A stretch of 64,000 nucleotides of DNA from Crotalaria pallida. Its lineage: Eukaryota; Streptophyta; Magnoliopsida; Fabales; Fabaceae. The notes below the pieces were generated by a model. The model ran no database searches. It was not told the DNA's origin and saw only the letters and a list, made by a program, of their open reading frames with translations. The position numbers and the translations under genes were made by a program. Below, one piece after another: positions 10,630 to 21,941 of the stretch; within the stretch, counting starts at the first letter, position 1; every line of letters starts with the position of its first letter. Location of the stretch: NCBI GenBank assembly GCA_037953625.1, contig CM075650.1, forward strand, positions 145,915,206 to 145,979,205, in the 5' to 3' direction.

Positions 10630-10710
10630 CTCAAGCTTCTTAGCTTCATCAACTGCATTCTGAATGTATTGATACTGCACCTTCATTTTGTCTTTGTGCT
10701 TCTTAATCAC
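10630..10710 (-). pseudogene. Agenet-gene upstream exon fragment
   Basis: The minus strand reads VIKKHKDKMKVQYQYIQNAV followed by DEAKKLE. Joined to EWVPTSRIALP it gives the pattern seen between tandem Agenet modules of plant proteins (VQYQ...KKL-EWV). The donor site reads GAG|GG rather than GAG|GT, so splicing would be broken. I infer a dead, probably transposon-captured, gene piece. Confidence 0.5.
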
Positions 10711-11640
10711 GGAGGCTCTAAATCAACACCCTCTAATCCCACTATCTTGAGAGAGGACCTTAACTTGGAAACCTAATGATAAATAGGGGAAAAAAATTAA
10801 GCAAGTAATATACCACCAATCGAATTTACTAAAAACTTCAATCACATCTGCACCTCTTAAAATTGGAAAATATTATGAGCACAAAATAAATATTAAGTAG
10901 GTTATATTGAAAAGTTACATGGATATACACTATACTCATTGTATGCTCAATAAGGCATTTTGACAAATACTAGGCATGCACAGTTAAAAACAGAGCACAT
11001 ACAGGGAAAAAGTCACCTCCGCAAGTGAAGCTGCTCTGCTTCCATATCTACAACAACTACATAAAAAAAACATGGAAAAATCAATTACCAATAGATTCTA
11101 TATGGAAAGAAGAGGAAAAACCACATAATTGATCTAGAAACATCAATAATTTGATTAATTTCCACATATTTTGTTTAACATGAAACTTGACCTCGTAGCA
11201 TGCCTTTCTCCAAACGAATGTGACATCATATCCCGGCTTCCAACATTAATTGAATTTATTAATCAAATTCTTCACCGTCATTTTGTCTTCTCTCTCCGCG
11301 CTACTATGTAGTAAGAAAGCTAAGAAAAAGAGAAGGTGAAGGAGGAAGAGGAGAAGAAGATTTAGATCTCCTTACGCAAGGTTGGTGTGGGGTTAGTTAT
11401 TCAAATATATCAGAAAAGACCCAAAGTGTTCTTGGCATGCCAAGGAGAAGGAAGAGAACGGTTTGGTTTGGTTTTTTTTCCCTTGAGTGTGTGGGAGAAC
11501 CGTAGTATGAAGGTGAGAATGGACAAAGAAGTTATTGAAAAACTGTAAACCCACAAAGCAGTTTTTGGAACTGTTTTAGTAGTGGTTGGTTTTACACTAA
11601 AAGCTTGTGGTAATTATTTTAATTATGGAGGGTATAATAG
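10711..11640. other. AT-rich stretch, no gene seen
   Basis: No supported ORF. A purine-rich patch lies at 11330-11360. Probably Helitron interior. Confidence 0.4.
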
Positions 11641-11654
11641 GAAAAACAAATTTA

Positions 11655-11802
11655 TGTACATTTTTATTAGTTATTTTAGTTGTAAAACAGTTAAAAAAAC
11701 AGGGTTTTTTTTTATATAATAGTATAGATATAGATTTTTATTAGTTATTTTAGTTGTGAAACAGTTAAAAAAACAGGGGTTTTTTTTATATAATAGTATA
11801 GA
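11655..11802 (-). mobile_element. Duplicated Helitron 5' terminus, minus orientation
   Basis: Two copies (ending 11728 and 11802) of a segment ending TATATAATAGTATAGA, the reverse complement of the Helitron start TCTATACTATTATATA. They are part of a 74-bp tandem duplication that also contains AGTTATTTTAGTTGT and AAACAG. The partner 3' end, expected at lower coordinates, was not found with confidence. Confidence 0.6.
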
Positions 11803-11947
11803 TTATCTCAAAATTATACTAATAATAAATGTAATAATCATATTAAAAAAAGTTAAATGTACAAAAAAAAATATTACTCTATCCATCAAACAAATATAGG
11901 GAATATCTCATAATATCATCAAATAAAAAAAATATCATAATGTATAA

Positions 11948-12347
11948 TCTATACTATTATATAAAACAAACCCTGTTTGTACATAATTTTGTAATTTCCC
12001 ATTATACCCTCCCTAATGGGAAGGGAAGTTACTCCCAAAAAAATAATAATAACTGTTAGTTGCCTCAACAAGTAAAGGCAGTTTACACATGGCAGTTTCA
12101 AAAAACAAAAATCAAATGGGAATGGAGCAATTTTAAATGGGAAAAAAGCAGTTCACACAAGTTTGGATGTGTTGATTGCTTTACCACAACCAAGCAAAAG
12201 AAAAAACGATACAAAAATTGCCTTATACTATTGTCTCATTCTCATCTTTAATATAAAAAAACATGACAAAATGAATGTCAATTTACAAATATAATATTTT
12301 ATGACAAACAACACTTTACAACGAAAACACGACAATAGGAATGCTAG
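11948..12347 (+). mobile_element. Small non-autonomous Helitron (copy 1)
   Basis: Starts TCTATACTATTATATAAAAC after an A, ends CTAG before a T. The 400-bp body is about 90% the same by eye as the copy at 13959-14363 (shared CATGGCAGTTTCAAAAAACA and CATGACAAAATGAATGTC). The 3' hairpin seen in copy 2 is deleted here, leaving GACAATAGGAATG directly before CTAG. No coding capacity. Confidence 0.8.
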
Positions 12348-12779
12348 TACCAATTAAGCACACCACCACCATATTAAAGGGGAACAAAATTCAACATATA
12401 AAAACTACAAAACAAAAATTTGTACATTGCATAAAGTAAGTTTCAAACGCAAAATTTTCTTGCCTTGTATAAGTTATTTCCTTATTTTAGGCGTGTGTGA
12501 TGTTTCTTGCAACATATAGGTAGAACCGTAGAACTATGAAGGGTGGTGATGAAACACTAAGTTCATAGGTGGGTTTCTATATTATGAACGAGATTTGTGG
12601 TTTTAATTAGTTGCTGCAGGTCTTTGCTTCAAAAGAAACTCTTCGTACTATTGCATAGTATATGGTATACTTTGCTGTTTTTTTTAATAATACAAATTTG
12701 ACTTATAAAAAAATATTGCAAAAGCTTATTTAAAAAGTAATTCAAATGAACTAACAAACAAACAATTATACCAGGAGCA
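12348..12779. other. AT-rich stretch, no gene seen
   Basis: Nothing recognised apart from short AT-rich runs. Confidence 0.4.
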
Positions 12780-13423
12780 CTAGGAGTGCTAGGAGGAAGA
12801 GCAGCAGGGGTTTGATGAGAAGCTGCAAAACAACAAATTAAATCAACAATAATCATGTGAATCTATCTTGTAAAAAATATTATAATTTTTTTTATCAGCA
12901 AATAAAATTTATTAATATCAAATTGAGTATAAGAAATACTCAAAAACAACCAATACAATATATATATCAAACACCACCTGCAACACTAAACCCTCGTGGC
13001 ATACAATCATATGAAATTCATGATCAAAATAAACTATCCAAGCATGCTAAAAACACCTTCAAGACATACAAAAGGACTTACCATTACTTATCATGGTCAA
13101 TTAATTAATAACAGCAATTCTGTTGATTTAAACACCAAAAAAATTGAAGGACTTTGATATGGATCGTAAAAGTTTATTTGACAGTTAGATAGAGAAGGAT
13201 TGGAGAGTTTGCAAGCCGAAGGAAGAGCGAGTGCCTGAGTGCCAAATGAGGCACTGTTCTTGAAAGCCTTATGTTCTGGAGCATTTTGAAGTAGAAAACA
13301 TGTTCCTTCCGGCTTTGTGAGTGTACTTCCATTTGAAACGAATGACAAGCAGTCCATCATTGCCGAAATGAAGAGGATGCAAAAAATGAGAGAAAGTGAG
13401 AGCTGAATCCGCCATCGATAATG
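12780..13423 (-). pseudogene. Unidentified gene fragment with spliced-exon look
   Basis: On the minus strand a 51-bp segment (12774-12824) is bounded by TTTTGCAG and GTATAA, perfect acceptor and donor signals, and encodes ASHQTPAALPPSTPSAP. Upstream, at 13423, an ATG opens MADSALTFSHFLHPLHFGND and closes after about 48 codons; another frame (13360-13097) starts MMDCLSFVSNGSTLTKPEGT. I do not recognise the product. It lies between two Helitron copies and may be a captured fragment or a first exon of a lost gene. Confidence 0.35.
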
Positions 13424-13958
13424 AAATTAAAAATTAAAAATGAAAGAATAAAGGTGAGTGCGTGGGAACCAAAGGTGAGTTAGAAAATATGTGAGGTGGT
13501 GGAGGTTTAAATAGAGAGGTGATTGATGAATTCAAGAAATGAAACTGAAAAGTAGAGAATTCCATGGATTGATAGACTTAAACTTAAACTAATGGATGGA
13601 TGATTTATGTTAAGATTCCACGATTTAAATTTTTTTAAAAATGTTATATTTTGAATTTTTGTTTACTTACTCTCATTATTTCCAATTTTTTTAAGTATTA
13701 TAGTTTGAATTTCTGTTTACTGCTTTCATTCCTATTTGATGCTTAAATTATTCCTGTTTGATACTTAAATTATATTCTCATTTTAGGTTTTACCTAACTT
13801 GTTTTGAAAGATTTGTTGAAGTAATTGTTTTAGTAATTATAATCTGGCAAAATATTAATTAAAATAAGTAGTGTATTTATGTCCAATTTTAAAACAACAA
13901 TAATCACATTCAATGTATATCCGAAACAATCAAAATTATTAATTTAATTAATAAGTCA

Positions 13959-14363
13959 TCTATACTATTATATAAAACAAACCCTTTTTGTACATAATTT
14001 TGTAATTTCCCATTATACCTCCCAAATGAGAAGGGAAGTAATTTTAAATGGGGAAAGAGCAGTTCACACATGGCAGTTTCAAAAAACAAAAATCAAATGG
14101 GAATGGAGCAATTCTAAATGGGAAAATATCGGTTTACACATGCTTGGATGGGTTGATTGCTTTACCACAACCAAGCAAAAAGAAAAAAGATACAAAAACC
14201 GCCTTATACTATTGTCTCCTTCTCATCTTTAACATAAAAAAACATGACAAAATGAATGTCGATTTACAAATATAATATTTTATGACAAACAACACTTTAC
14301 AACGAAAACACGACAATAGAAATGCGGATCGACATGCACTCCCCATGCCTGTCGAGACGCTAG
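13959..14363 (+). mobile_element. Small non-autonomous Helitron (copy 2)
   Basis: TC start (TCTATACTATTATATAAAAC) after A, and 3' end CGACATGC...GCCTGTCG hairpin, five-base spacer, CTAG, T. It keeps the full 3' structure and so defines the family also present at 11948 and 21516. Confidence 0.85.
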
Positions 14364-15002
14364 TTTTGATATAATTTTTATTTTTCATACTAAAGGTGAT
14401 AAATATATTAAAAAAAGGCTAAATCTTCATGTCTAGTAAAATAAGAAATATTTTGATTTATCTTTAAAGATACTCATAATATCATCAAGAAAAAAGATCA
14501 AAAAGTTTAATTTTAATTTCGCTTTAATTAATCATAATATCTAAAAACATGATAATTCATCGATTAACTAAATAAATAATATATTAATTCAATACCGATT
14601 TAAAAAATTGGCAGTCATTATCTTCCTATAAATTCATGTCCAACGAATCAAGTGATATCCTGGTTTATCATTAATTATGCTCATAATACCATAAAAAATC
14701 AAAATGTTTAATAATGATTTAATTTTGATTTATCATAATAAAGTTGATAATCATATATAAAAATGTTAATTTATCCATCAAATAAATAAGGAATATCTCA
14801 AATAAATAGTTATTTTTGATTCATACAAGAAAGTACAAAATTTATCAACAAAATTATTTATATTACTAGCATTATTTAAGTGTCGGGTTTGATTTGAACC
14901 CTTGTCTTTTTGTATAATTATTTTTTATTGTTGTTTAATAATAATCGTTACTTTATAATAAAAATAATAATAATCTTTAAGTTAAAATATTGACTTTAAT
15001 AT
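14364..15002. other. AT-rich stretch, no gene seen
   Basis: Only AT-rich sequence. It may be part of the Helitron whose 3' end is at 15233. Confidence 0.4.
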
Positions 15003-15004
15003 GT

Positions 15005-15165
15005 AGGCACTGACGATGTAAAAGTTTTTTACATTGTCGGTACATTATCCACCATTTATTTGCATTATTTTTATTTAGAAGTCAATAACCTTAAATCCTT
15101 GGATGGTGGATGAAGTGTTCACGATGTAAAAAAAAACCTTTACACTGTCAGTGTACAAATTATTT
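15005..15165. mobile_element. MITE with GCACTGACGATGTAAA-type TIRs
   Basis: Left arm GCACTGACGATGTAAAAG...ACATTATCCACCAT and right arm, reversed, TACACTGACAGTGTAAAGG...CACTTCATCCACCAT are imperfect inverted repeats of about 50 bp around a short AT-rich centre. This type of short foldback MITE is common in legume genomes. No coding. Confidence 0.7.
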
Positions 15166-15206
15166 TCTCTAAAATATTTAACATAAAATAATTATTATAT
15201 CAACAA

Positions 15207-15233
15207 CCTGTGCATTGCACGGGCAACAACTAA
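15207..15233 (+). mobile_element. Helitron 3' terminus
   Basis: CCTGTGCATTGCACGGG palindrome followed by CAACAA and CTAA|T. Confidence 0.65.
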
Positions 15234-16026
15234 TCAAACTCTTTATTATATTTTTTTACTATAAACTTTTCAACGAGAACACTTCTTACACAATGGAGCT
15301 ATTATATGAAAAGTTGAGAAAATGGAATGTAACAGGCTATACCACGTGTTCCGAAATTTAGCAATTTAAAAAGGAGAATATATATATATCACCAAAACAA
15401 TTTTAATCTTAATACCATTTCAGCAAAGCACATATTTATTTCTTAATCTTAATATCCTTTTAATAAAGCATCTATTCATTTGAAAATAAAAAAAACACAA
15501 ACTATATATCATAATCATTGTACTACTTCATTACACAAAAGGAGAAATTCAGATTATTGGCAAGTAGACACACGCAAATCATCAGTCACTGTTCACTGTA
15601 CAAACTAACCTACTCATGGAAATAATAAATTTTCTTTTGTTAATTTCTTTTAACGTGATTTCAAGAAAGTTTTTTTTATTGTGATTTCTGAGTTACTTTA
15701 TTTAGTATTCTTTTGCAGTTATAGGATATCAAATCTATCAAACTCTATATTATGTTTTTGAACCCAAACTTTAACCTCTTCACAAAATGAAGTTCTCACA
15801 ATTTTTTTTTAGAAAATAGAGAGCAATAAAACATGCAACATGTCCCAAATAATTTAATTTAAATCCTGAATAATTTAATTAAAAAATAGAGAGATTGTAT
15901 GCACCGTTTGAATAGTGAAATGGTGCACTGCACTAAAGCAATGTAATGGTACATTGTTTCCGCATATTACGAAGATATTCCATACTAATCAATTTGTAGA
16001 TATGTACTTTCTTGAATTGAAAAGTA
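15234..16026. other. AT-rich stretch, no gene seen
   Basis: No coding or repeat structure recognised. Confidence 0.4.
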
Positions 16027-16058
16027 CTAGGAAAATTGCCCGTGCGATGCACGAGTCT
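16027..16058 (-). mobile_element. Helitron 3' terminus, minus orientation
   Basis: On the minus strand CGTGCATCGCACGGG is followed by CAATTTTC and CTAG|T. The element therefore extends to higher coordinates; its 5' end was not identified. Confidence 0.65.
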
Positions 16059-16515
16059 TAAATTTCGCTATTCTTTCAATTTGTTCAAACATTAAACATT
16101 AACTTTATTTACATGTGACTATTTTTTTAAATACAATAAATTTATCATTTTTTTGAATTATATTTTATATGGTATTTATTTTAATTATTACAAATTTACA
16201 ATGAAAAAAAATAATATTTATGATCAGACAAACTAATGTAATCAAATCGAAATATAATATTTATAATGAGATAAAGTGTGAAAAAGATTTTGAAAAAATT
16301 TATATATCCACGTTGGCATGTGAAACAATTATGAATACTTTAAAAACATTATGAATAACTGTTATTATTTTTCTCCTTGTTTTTTTGGTGGGGCAATAAT
16401 TATATAATATAAAATTGATATAATATATAATGCACAAACTTCTGTCTATATATTAAGCAAAATGTAAATATTTAAAAAGTTTTTTAAATTTTAATAAAGG
16501 ATATCATATGTGGAG

Positions 16516-17003
16516 CTATTCATGAGCATTTGTCTAAATTAAATAAACAAATATTTTATATTTTATATTTTATATTTTATATTTGCCTAATCATGTCTTT
16601 GAACCCTCCTCAAAAGTGAATAATTGATTCCCAAAAGACCTACAAAATCACATCTCTTTCAATATACAAAATGAAACCTATTCATGAGCATTTCTCTAAA
16701 TTAAATAAACAAATATTTTATATTTTATATTTTATATTTTATATTTGCCTAATCATGTCTTTGAACCCTCCTCAAAAGTGAATAATTGATTCCCAAAAGA
16801 CCTACAAAATCACATCTCTTTCAATATACAAAATGAAACCTATTCATGAGCATTTCTCTAAATTAAATAAAAAAATATTTTATATTTTATATTTTATATT
16901 TTATATTTGCCTAATCATGTCTTTGAACCCTCCTCAAAAGTGAATAATTGATTCCCAAAAGACCTACAAAATCACATCTCTTTCAATATACAAAATGAAA
17001 CAT
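16516..17003. repeat. Tandem repeat, 3 x 162 bp
   Basis: Three near-identical 162-bp units start at 16516, 16678 and 16840, each beginning CTATTCATGAGCATTT and containing an ATTTTATATTTTAT microsatellite and CCTAATCATGTCTTTGAACC. The units differ by only a few bases, so the duplication is recent. Confidence 0.95.
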
Positions 17004-17807
17004 ATTATAAAGGGGGTTGAGATCAATAATAGGAAATCCAATAATATATATAACATTAAAATTTAAAGATATTAAAAAAATAGAAAATAGAAGATTAAAA
17101 GAAGCAAACCCAATCGAAACTTGAAGAATGACTTCAAAAATCATGTCTTTGAAATCACTTTGCTTTCAAATAATCTTGTATTCAAATAAATGGAAGTTTG
17201 CTTATGATAATCAAATAAAATAAGAGAATTAGCAAAAAATAGAATGACTAACATGCAAATCTTATTTTATTACTCCGGAATGAATAACATGCTTAGCGTT
17301 ATTCAATATTAGACATAATGAACTTCTTACTATTAAAATATGATTAAAAAAATAAATAGTAAAATTCCAAGAGAATAAATAGAAGAACAAAAATTATAGA
17401 GATGAAGCCTATATTTATATATACTATTATCAATTTTCTTGCATATTCAAAATCTCCAGCATGATAAAAAAGTAATATCTTAAAATATTTTACGAAAATG
17501 AACTAAGAAAAACTTTAAAAAGTTGAAGCGATATTACCACTATAAAAAGAAGATGACGCAAATAAGACATAGTACCTTGAGTTAACAATTGTATATATAT
17601 TGAATGACATATTTTACATGCATATGATCCATGAATATAGTGTATAGATAACGTCCCATTATAATAATAGAAATTGTGACGTACATAATGTGCATTCATT
17701 ACAAAAATAATTTATCTTCATTCGTTCAGTTACATGTATTTTATATGTCGTATCTCATGTCTAGAATAAAAGAAAATGAAAAGATTTTACTTTAGGTAGA
17801 TATGGAT
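17004..17807. other. AT-rich stretch, no gene seen
   Basis: No supported gene. Probably inside the minus-oriented Helitron that ends at 16027. Confidence 0.4.
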
Positions 17808-18062
17808 AGATGTGATTTATTATTACATTTGCAATTAGATGACTAAGATTAAAAGAGAAATTAGGAGGGAAAAATTGGAAATTAGGAGGGAAATCACATT
17901 TACCCCTCAACTTTTCCTATTTTATAATATGTTGAGATGTGATTTATTATTACATTTGCAATTAGATGGCTAAGATTAGAAGAGAAATTAGGAGGAAAAA
18001 ATTGGAAATTAGGAAGGAAATCACATTTACCCCTCAACTTTTCCTATTTTATAATATGTTGA
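17808..18062. repeat. Tandem duplication, about 127 bp x 2
   Basis: The unit AGATGTGATTTATTATTACA ... TTTATAATATGTTG occurs twice in a row (from about 17808 and 17935) with a handful of differences. Confidence 0.9.
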
Positions 18063-18242
18063 TAACAACAAAAAGGGAGGCAAAACGCTATCTATCATGA
18101 TATCGAATATGACATCCACACCTCACATGATAAAGATTCCGAAGACAATCAAAAGAGTCAAGAAAAAAAAATAGCTGAGTGAAACTTTATACAACAAAAT
18201 TTAATTAGACTATCATGATGAATTTAATTTGATATTTTTTTT

Positions 18243-19668
18243 AGGTTTATTTAAGTTTTTGGTCCCTGAAAGTTGACCGTGTTTTGGTTTTAGTCCCTAT
18301 ATTTTTATTTGACCGGTCCTAGTCCTTAAAAGTTCAAAAAAAATTTGATTTTGGTCCCTGCCATTAAATTTTGCCGTTAATGTTGACGTGGCAAACAAAA
18401 TTTTAAAAAAATAATAAAAAAATTTATTAAAAAAAATAAAAAAATTTAAAAAAAAATATTTAAGTTTTTGGTCCCCGAAAGTTGACCGTGTTTTGGTTTT
18501 AGTCCCTATCTTTTTATTTGACCGGTCCTAGTCCTTAAAAGTTAAAAAAAATTTGGTTTTGGTCCCTCTCGTTAAATTTTGCCGTTAATACTAACATGAC
18601 AAACGAAATTTAAAAAAAAATAATAAAATAAATAATTAAACTTATAAAAAAAATTAAAAAATTAACCCCCCCACCCCCCAAAAAAACGCCAACCCAACCC
18701 AACCCACCCTCCCCTCTTCCTCTTTCTCCCCCATGAACCCCGTACCCAACCCCACCCCACCCCACCCACTTTCCCCTTTTCCTCTCCCTCTCTCCCCCCA
18801 TGAAACCCCCCACCACCACCCATCCCCTCCCCTCTTTCTCTCTCTTTCTCCACCGCCAATCTGCCGACACCGCGTATATTATTATTTGCTATCAGAATAC
18901 ACCGTTCTTCATCGTCAATTTCATAAATTTAGATTAAGAATACAAATCAATAATGAAAAAGAAATGATAAAATCCCAAAAAAAAAAAGAATCAATTCCAA
19001 ATCGGAGATGCACCATGGAGATCCACCGTTCTCCACCGTCAATTCCAGAAATACATCATATAATCCCAAATCGGAGATGCAGAAGCTTGCATGTGCCAAT
19101 CAGAGCTTTATAAGGGCGTGATTTGTGAGGGAGGAGACATCACTTTGTGAACTTGCATGTGTCGATTGGAGATGAAGGAAGAGGCCTCGACGAGGGAAGA
19201 AGAGAGGGAAGAGGCAAGGAGAGGGAAAACGTGAGTGAGAGAGATGAGGCCGTGAGGCCTTGGTGAGGAGTGAGAGAGACATGATTTTGCCTTGAGAGGG
19301 AAAAGCAGTGGCATGAAGGAGGGAGAGAGACGCGATTTGTGTTCTTGAGAGAGGGAAGAGCGGTGGCGTGATGGAGGGCGTGAGGGAGGGAGAGAGCCAA
19401 GTGATTGAGGGACAGAGAGAGGAAGAGGGGAGGGTGGGTGGGGTGGGGTTGGGTACGAGTTTTGGGGTTTTTTTTTAATTTTTTTTTTATAAATTTAATT
19501 ATTTTTTTAAATTCTGTTTGTCACGTTAGCATGAACTGCAAAATTTAACGGCAGAGACCAAAACCAAATTTTTTTGAACTTTTAAGAACTAGGACCGATC
19601 AAATAAAAAGATAGGGACTAAAACCAAAACACGGTCAACTTTCGGGGACCAAAAACTTAAATAAGCCT
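18243..19668. mobile_element. Foldback TIR element with GA/CT-rich interior
   Basis: Left end AGGTTTATTTAAGTTTTTGG and right end, reversed, AGGCTTATTTAAGTTTTTGG begin long inverted arms that include GAAAGTTGACCGTGTTTTGG. The left terminal 210 bp is duplicated (18249 and 18459). The CT-rich left interior (18670-18850) is mirrored by GA-rich sequence at 19400-19450 (ACCCAACCC against GGGTTGGGT), so much of the element could fold on itself. The ORFs within are low-complexity. No clear target duplication was found. No transposase. Confidence 0.75.
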
Positions 19669-19785
19669 ATAATACATAATTTAACGCATTTCATTTTGTT
19701 GAATTATTTCATTTTAAATAACAAAAATAAATATTGATATATATCATGTACTGAAAGAATATTATTAATTAAAAAATTCAAACAA

Positions 19786-19804
19786 ATGCACGGCTAAAAC
19801 CTAG
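19786..19804 (+). mobile_element. Possible decayed Helitron 3' terminus
   Basis: ATGCACGGCTAAAAC followed by CTAG|T. The hairpin is not intact, so this is weak. Confidence 0.3.
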
Positions 19805-21515
19805 TTTCAGATAAAAACACTGCGGCTGCTCACTTTAAAGGCGAAAACCCCTCTGCAACGTGGCCGTCTGAGCGCCGCTGCCTGCGTATGCAAACCGCCG
19901 CTGGTTCGTCCCTGCCGCCCCTGCTGCCTGCTGCCTGCTGCCGCCACCACTTCTGCCTGCTGCCTCTGTTTTAACTATTTAAGGCAACACCCTTCTCTTT
20001 CTTTCTATCATCATCATCATTATTATTATAATTATTTTATATGCTGAATTGGTTAATATTTCTTCTCATTTCCCATATTATTATGAGTGGTATTTTGTTT
20101 TTTAATTGATTGTTTTGGTTTAGATTATTTGGTTTCTCATTTCCAATATTATTCTGTGATGTATGAAGCATGAAGAAGACTAACTGTCATGTTAATATCT
20201 ATGGCAAACTCTGAAACGTTAACATTGCTAAATAAGTTTGGTTTTTATTACAATTTTATTGTTTTCAAGAATTTTCAAAAGGGAAATGAAAATGAGGGTG
20301 AAAGTGCAGAGACCTGCGATTGAAGAAGCATCCAAAAGAGTGGGCCACCTAACATATGGATTTCTAAAGGATTTTTGTTTGGGTTAGAATTTTTTTTTTA
20401 ATCTAAATTTTTTAACAAAGAAACACTTTTTAAATAGTTTTTATTCTTATCTTTACCCGGCTAAAATTTAGTTAATCAGGACCTATCCTATGAAATTGGT
20501 GCAACAGCTTTGGTTGCACACATAAATTCACGATTTTCTTGCTTTTATAAACACACAGAACTTTTATTTCTTATCTTTCTTTTTTTTTTCCTTCTAGTAA
20601 TACAATACAATAAAGTATACTGTATATGCTGTTTTGTGGTTCGAGAATCTTTTGGACGAGTTTTCTTTACCAGGTTAGCGCTTTGCGTGATTCAATCCAG
20701 GCTATCCTAAATCTTATCATTTTGATTCTTACTTGTTATATGGATTTGTATCATCTTGTGCTACTGCTCTGATTGTAATTTATTTTGTTAACATTTATTT
20801 TCTAACAATCTTGAAGAGAAAAGACTTTTTTAAAGTAGGATCCTTATTAAGCAAGATGTCTGCCATTGATATTATCTCTATTCAGCCGAAAAATTCACAG
20901 GTATTGATATTATCTCTATTCAGCCGAAAAATTCACCAGTGAAAATTTTTTATTGTTGGCAACCTCAAATGAAGTTTTGGCTTTAAGAGTTAGGTTTATT
21001 TTATGTGATTTCTGGTGCTAAAGCTAAAGGGGGAAAAAAAAAACTTATGCTTCTAAAGAAACTATTGAATCCATGGCAGACATCTTGGTTAATAGCAATA
21101 CTACTTAAAAAGTTTTTTCTCTTTACAATAAAATAAAATTACAATCAGAGCATCTACAACAAAAAGAAATAATTCCTTTTAATCAAAACGATACAAATCA
21201 TATAACAAGCGATAAGTATAAAGAATGATAAAATCAAAATGATAAGATCTAAGATAGTCTGGGTTTAATCATGCAAAACATTGTCCTTATATCGAAAATG
21301 CCCCACTTATCTGGGTTGGTAATTTGTAATGAGTCACTCTTCTAAGATATGTCAATTCGATGAAGGATTCTCGAACCACGTAATACCTGATTTATTACTA
21401 AGAAATTTGTTTTATAAGGTGAATTTTGGTGTGGTTGAAGAGCTTTTTTTTTTTTTCCTTTTTTTTTTTTAAGTCTATCTCCTCTCTCTTTTCCACTTGA
21501 TAAAACTAATATATA
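19805..21515. other. Stretch upstream of the SWIB gene, no coding seen
   Basis: A GC-rich patch with CTGCTGCC repeats (19910-19975) is followed by TATTTAAG (19977) and a pyrimidine-rich leader-like run, which could be the promoter and non-coding first exon of the SWIB gene, but no splice link can be shown. A 38-bp tandem duplication (ATTGATATTATCTCTATTCA...) lies at 20868-20938. Confidence 0.35.
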
Positions 21516-21730
21516 TCTATTATCTATTATAAAACAAACATGGTTTTTTAACTAATAGCTAAATGTTAGTTGGCATTAATTGGCCTCTACCCATAATACC
21601 CTTCTCAAAACTTAAATTTACAATTTAATTCTTAGAGGTTACAGAAAGTCAAAAATGACATTCCTAATAATTCCAATTAATTACTAAAGGACGACAATAG
21701 GAATGTGGATTGAGCCTATCGACCCGCTAG
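21516..21730 (+). mobile_element. Small non-autonomous Helitron (copy 3, shortened)
   Basis: Starts TCTATTATCTATTATAAAAC and ends GACGACAATAGGAATGTGG...CGACCCGCTAG|T, matching the family at 11948 and 13959 but only 215 bp long because of an internal deletion. It ends about 210 bp upstream of the SWIB start codon. Confidence 0.7.
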
Positions 21731-21941
21731 TATAATATAAAGAAAGAAAGAAAGGCCAACGTGCAACCAAAGCTGTTAGGTATGTGCAATTCTTAATTAA
21801 TAAAGATGAGAATAAAAAATATTTAAAAGTGTTTTCTTTAAAAATTTTAGATTAAGAAAAATAATTTTATATCATCTGCTACCTCAACAAAAAATAACAG
21901 TAATAATAACATATATCTGCATTTGAAATTTCAGAGCTACA

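Noticed and set aside
10970..10990. Minus-strand CTAG|T Helitron end
   Set aside because: CTAGT is present but no GC hairpin at the right distance.
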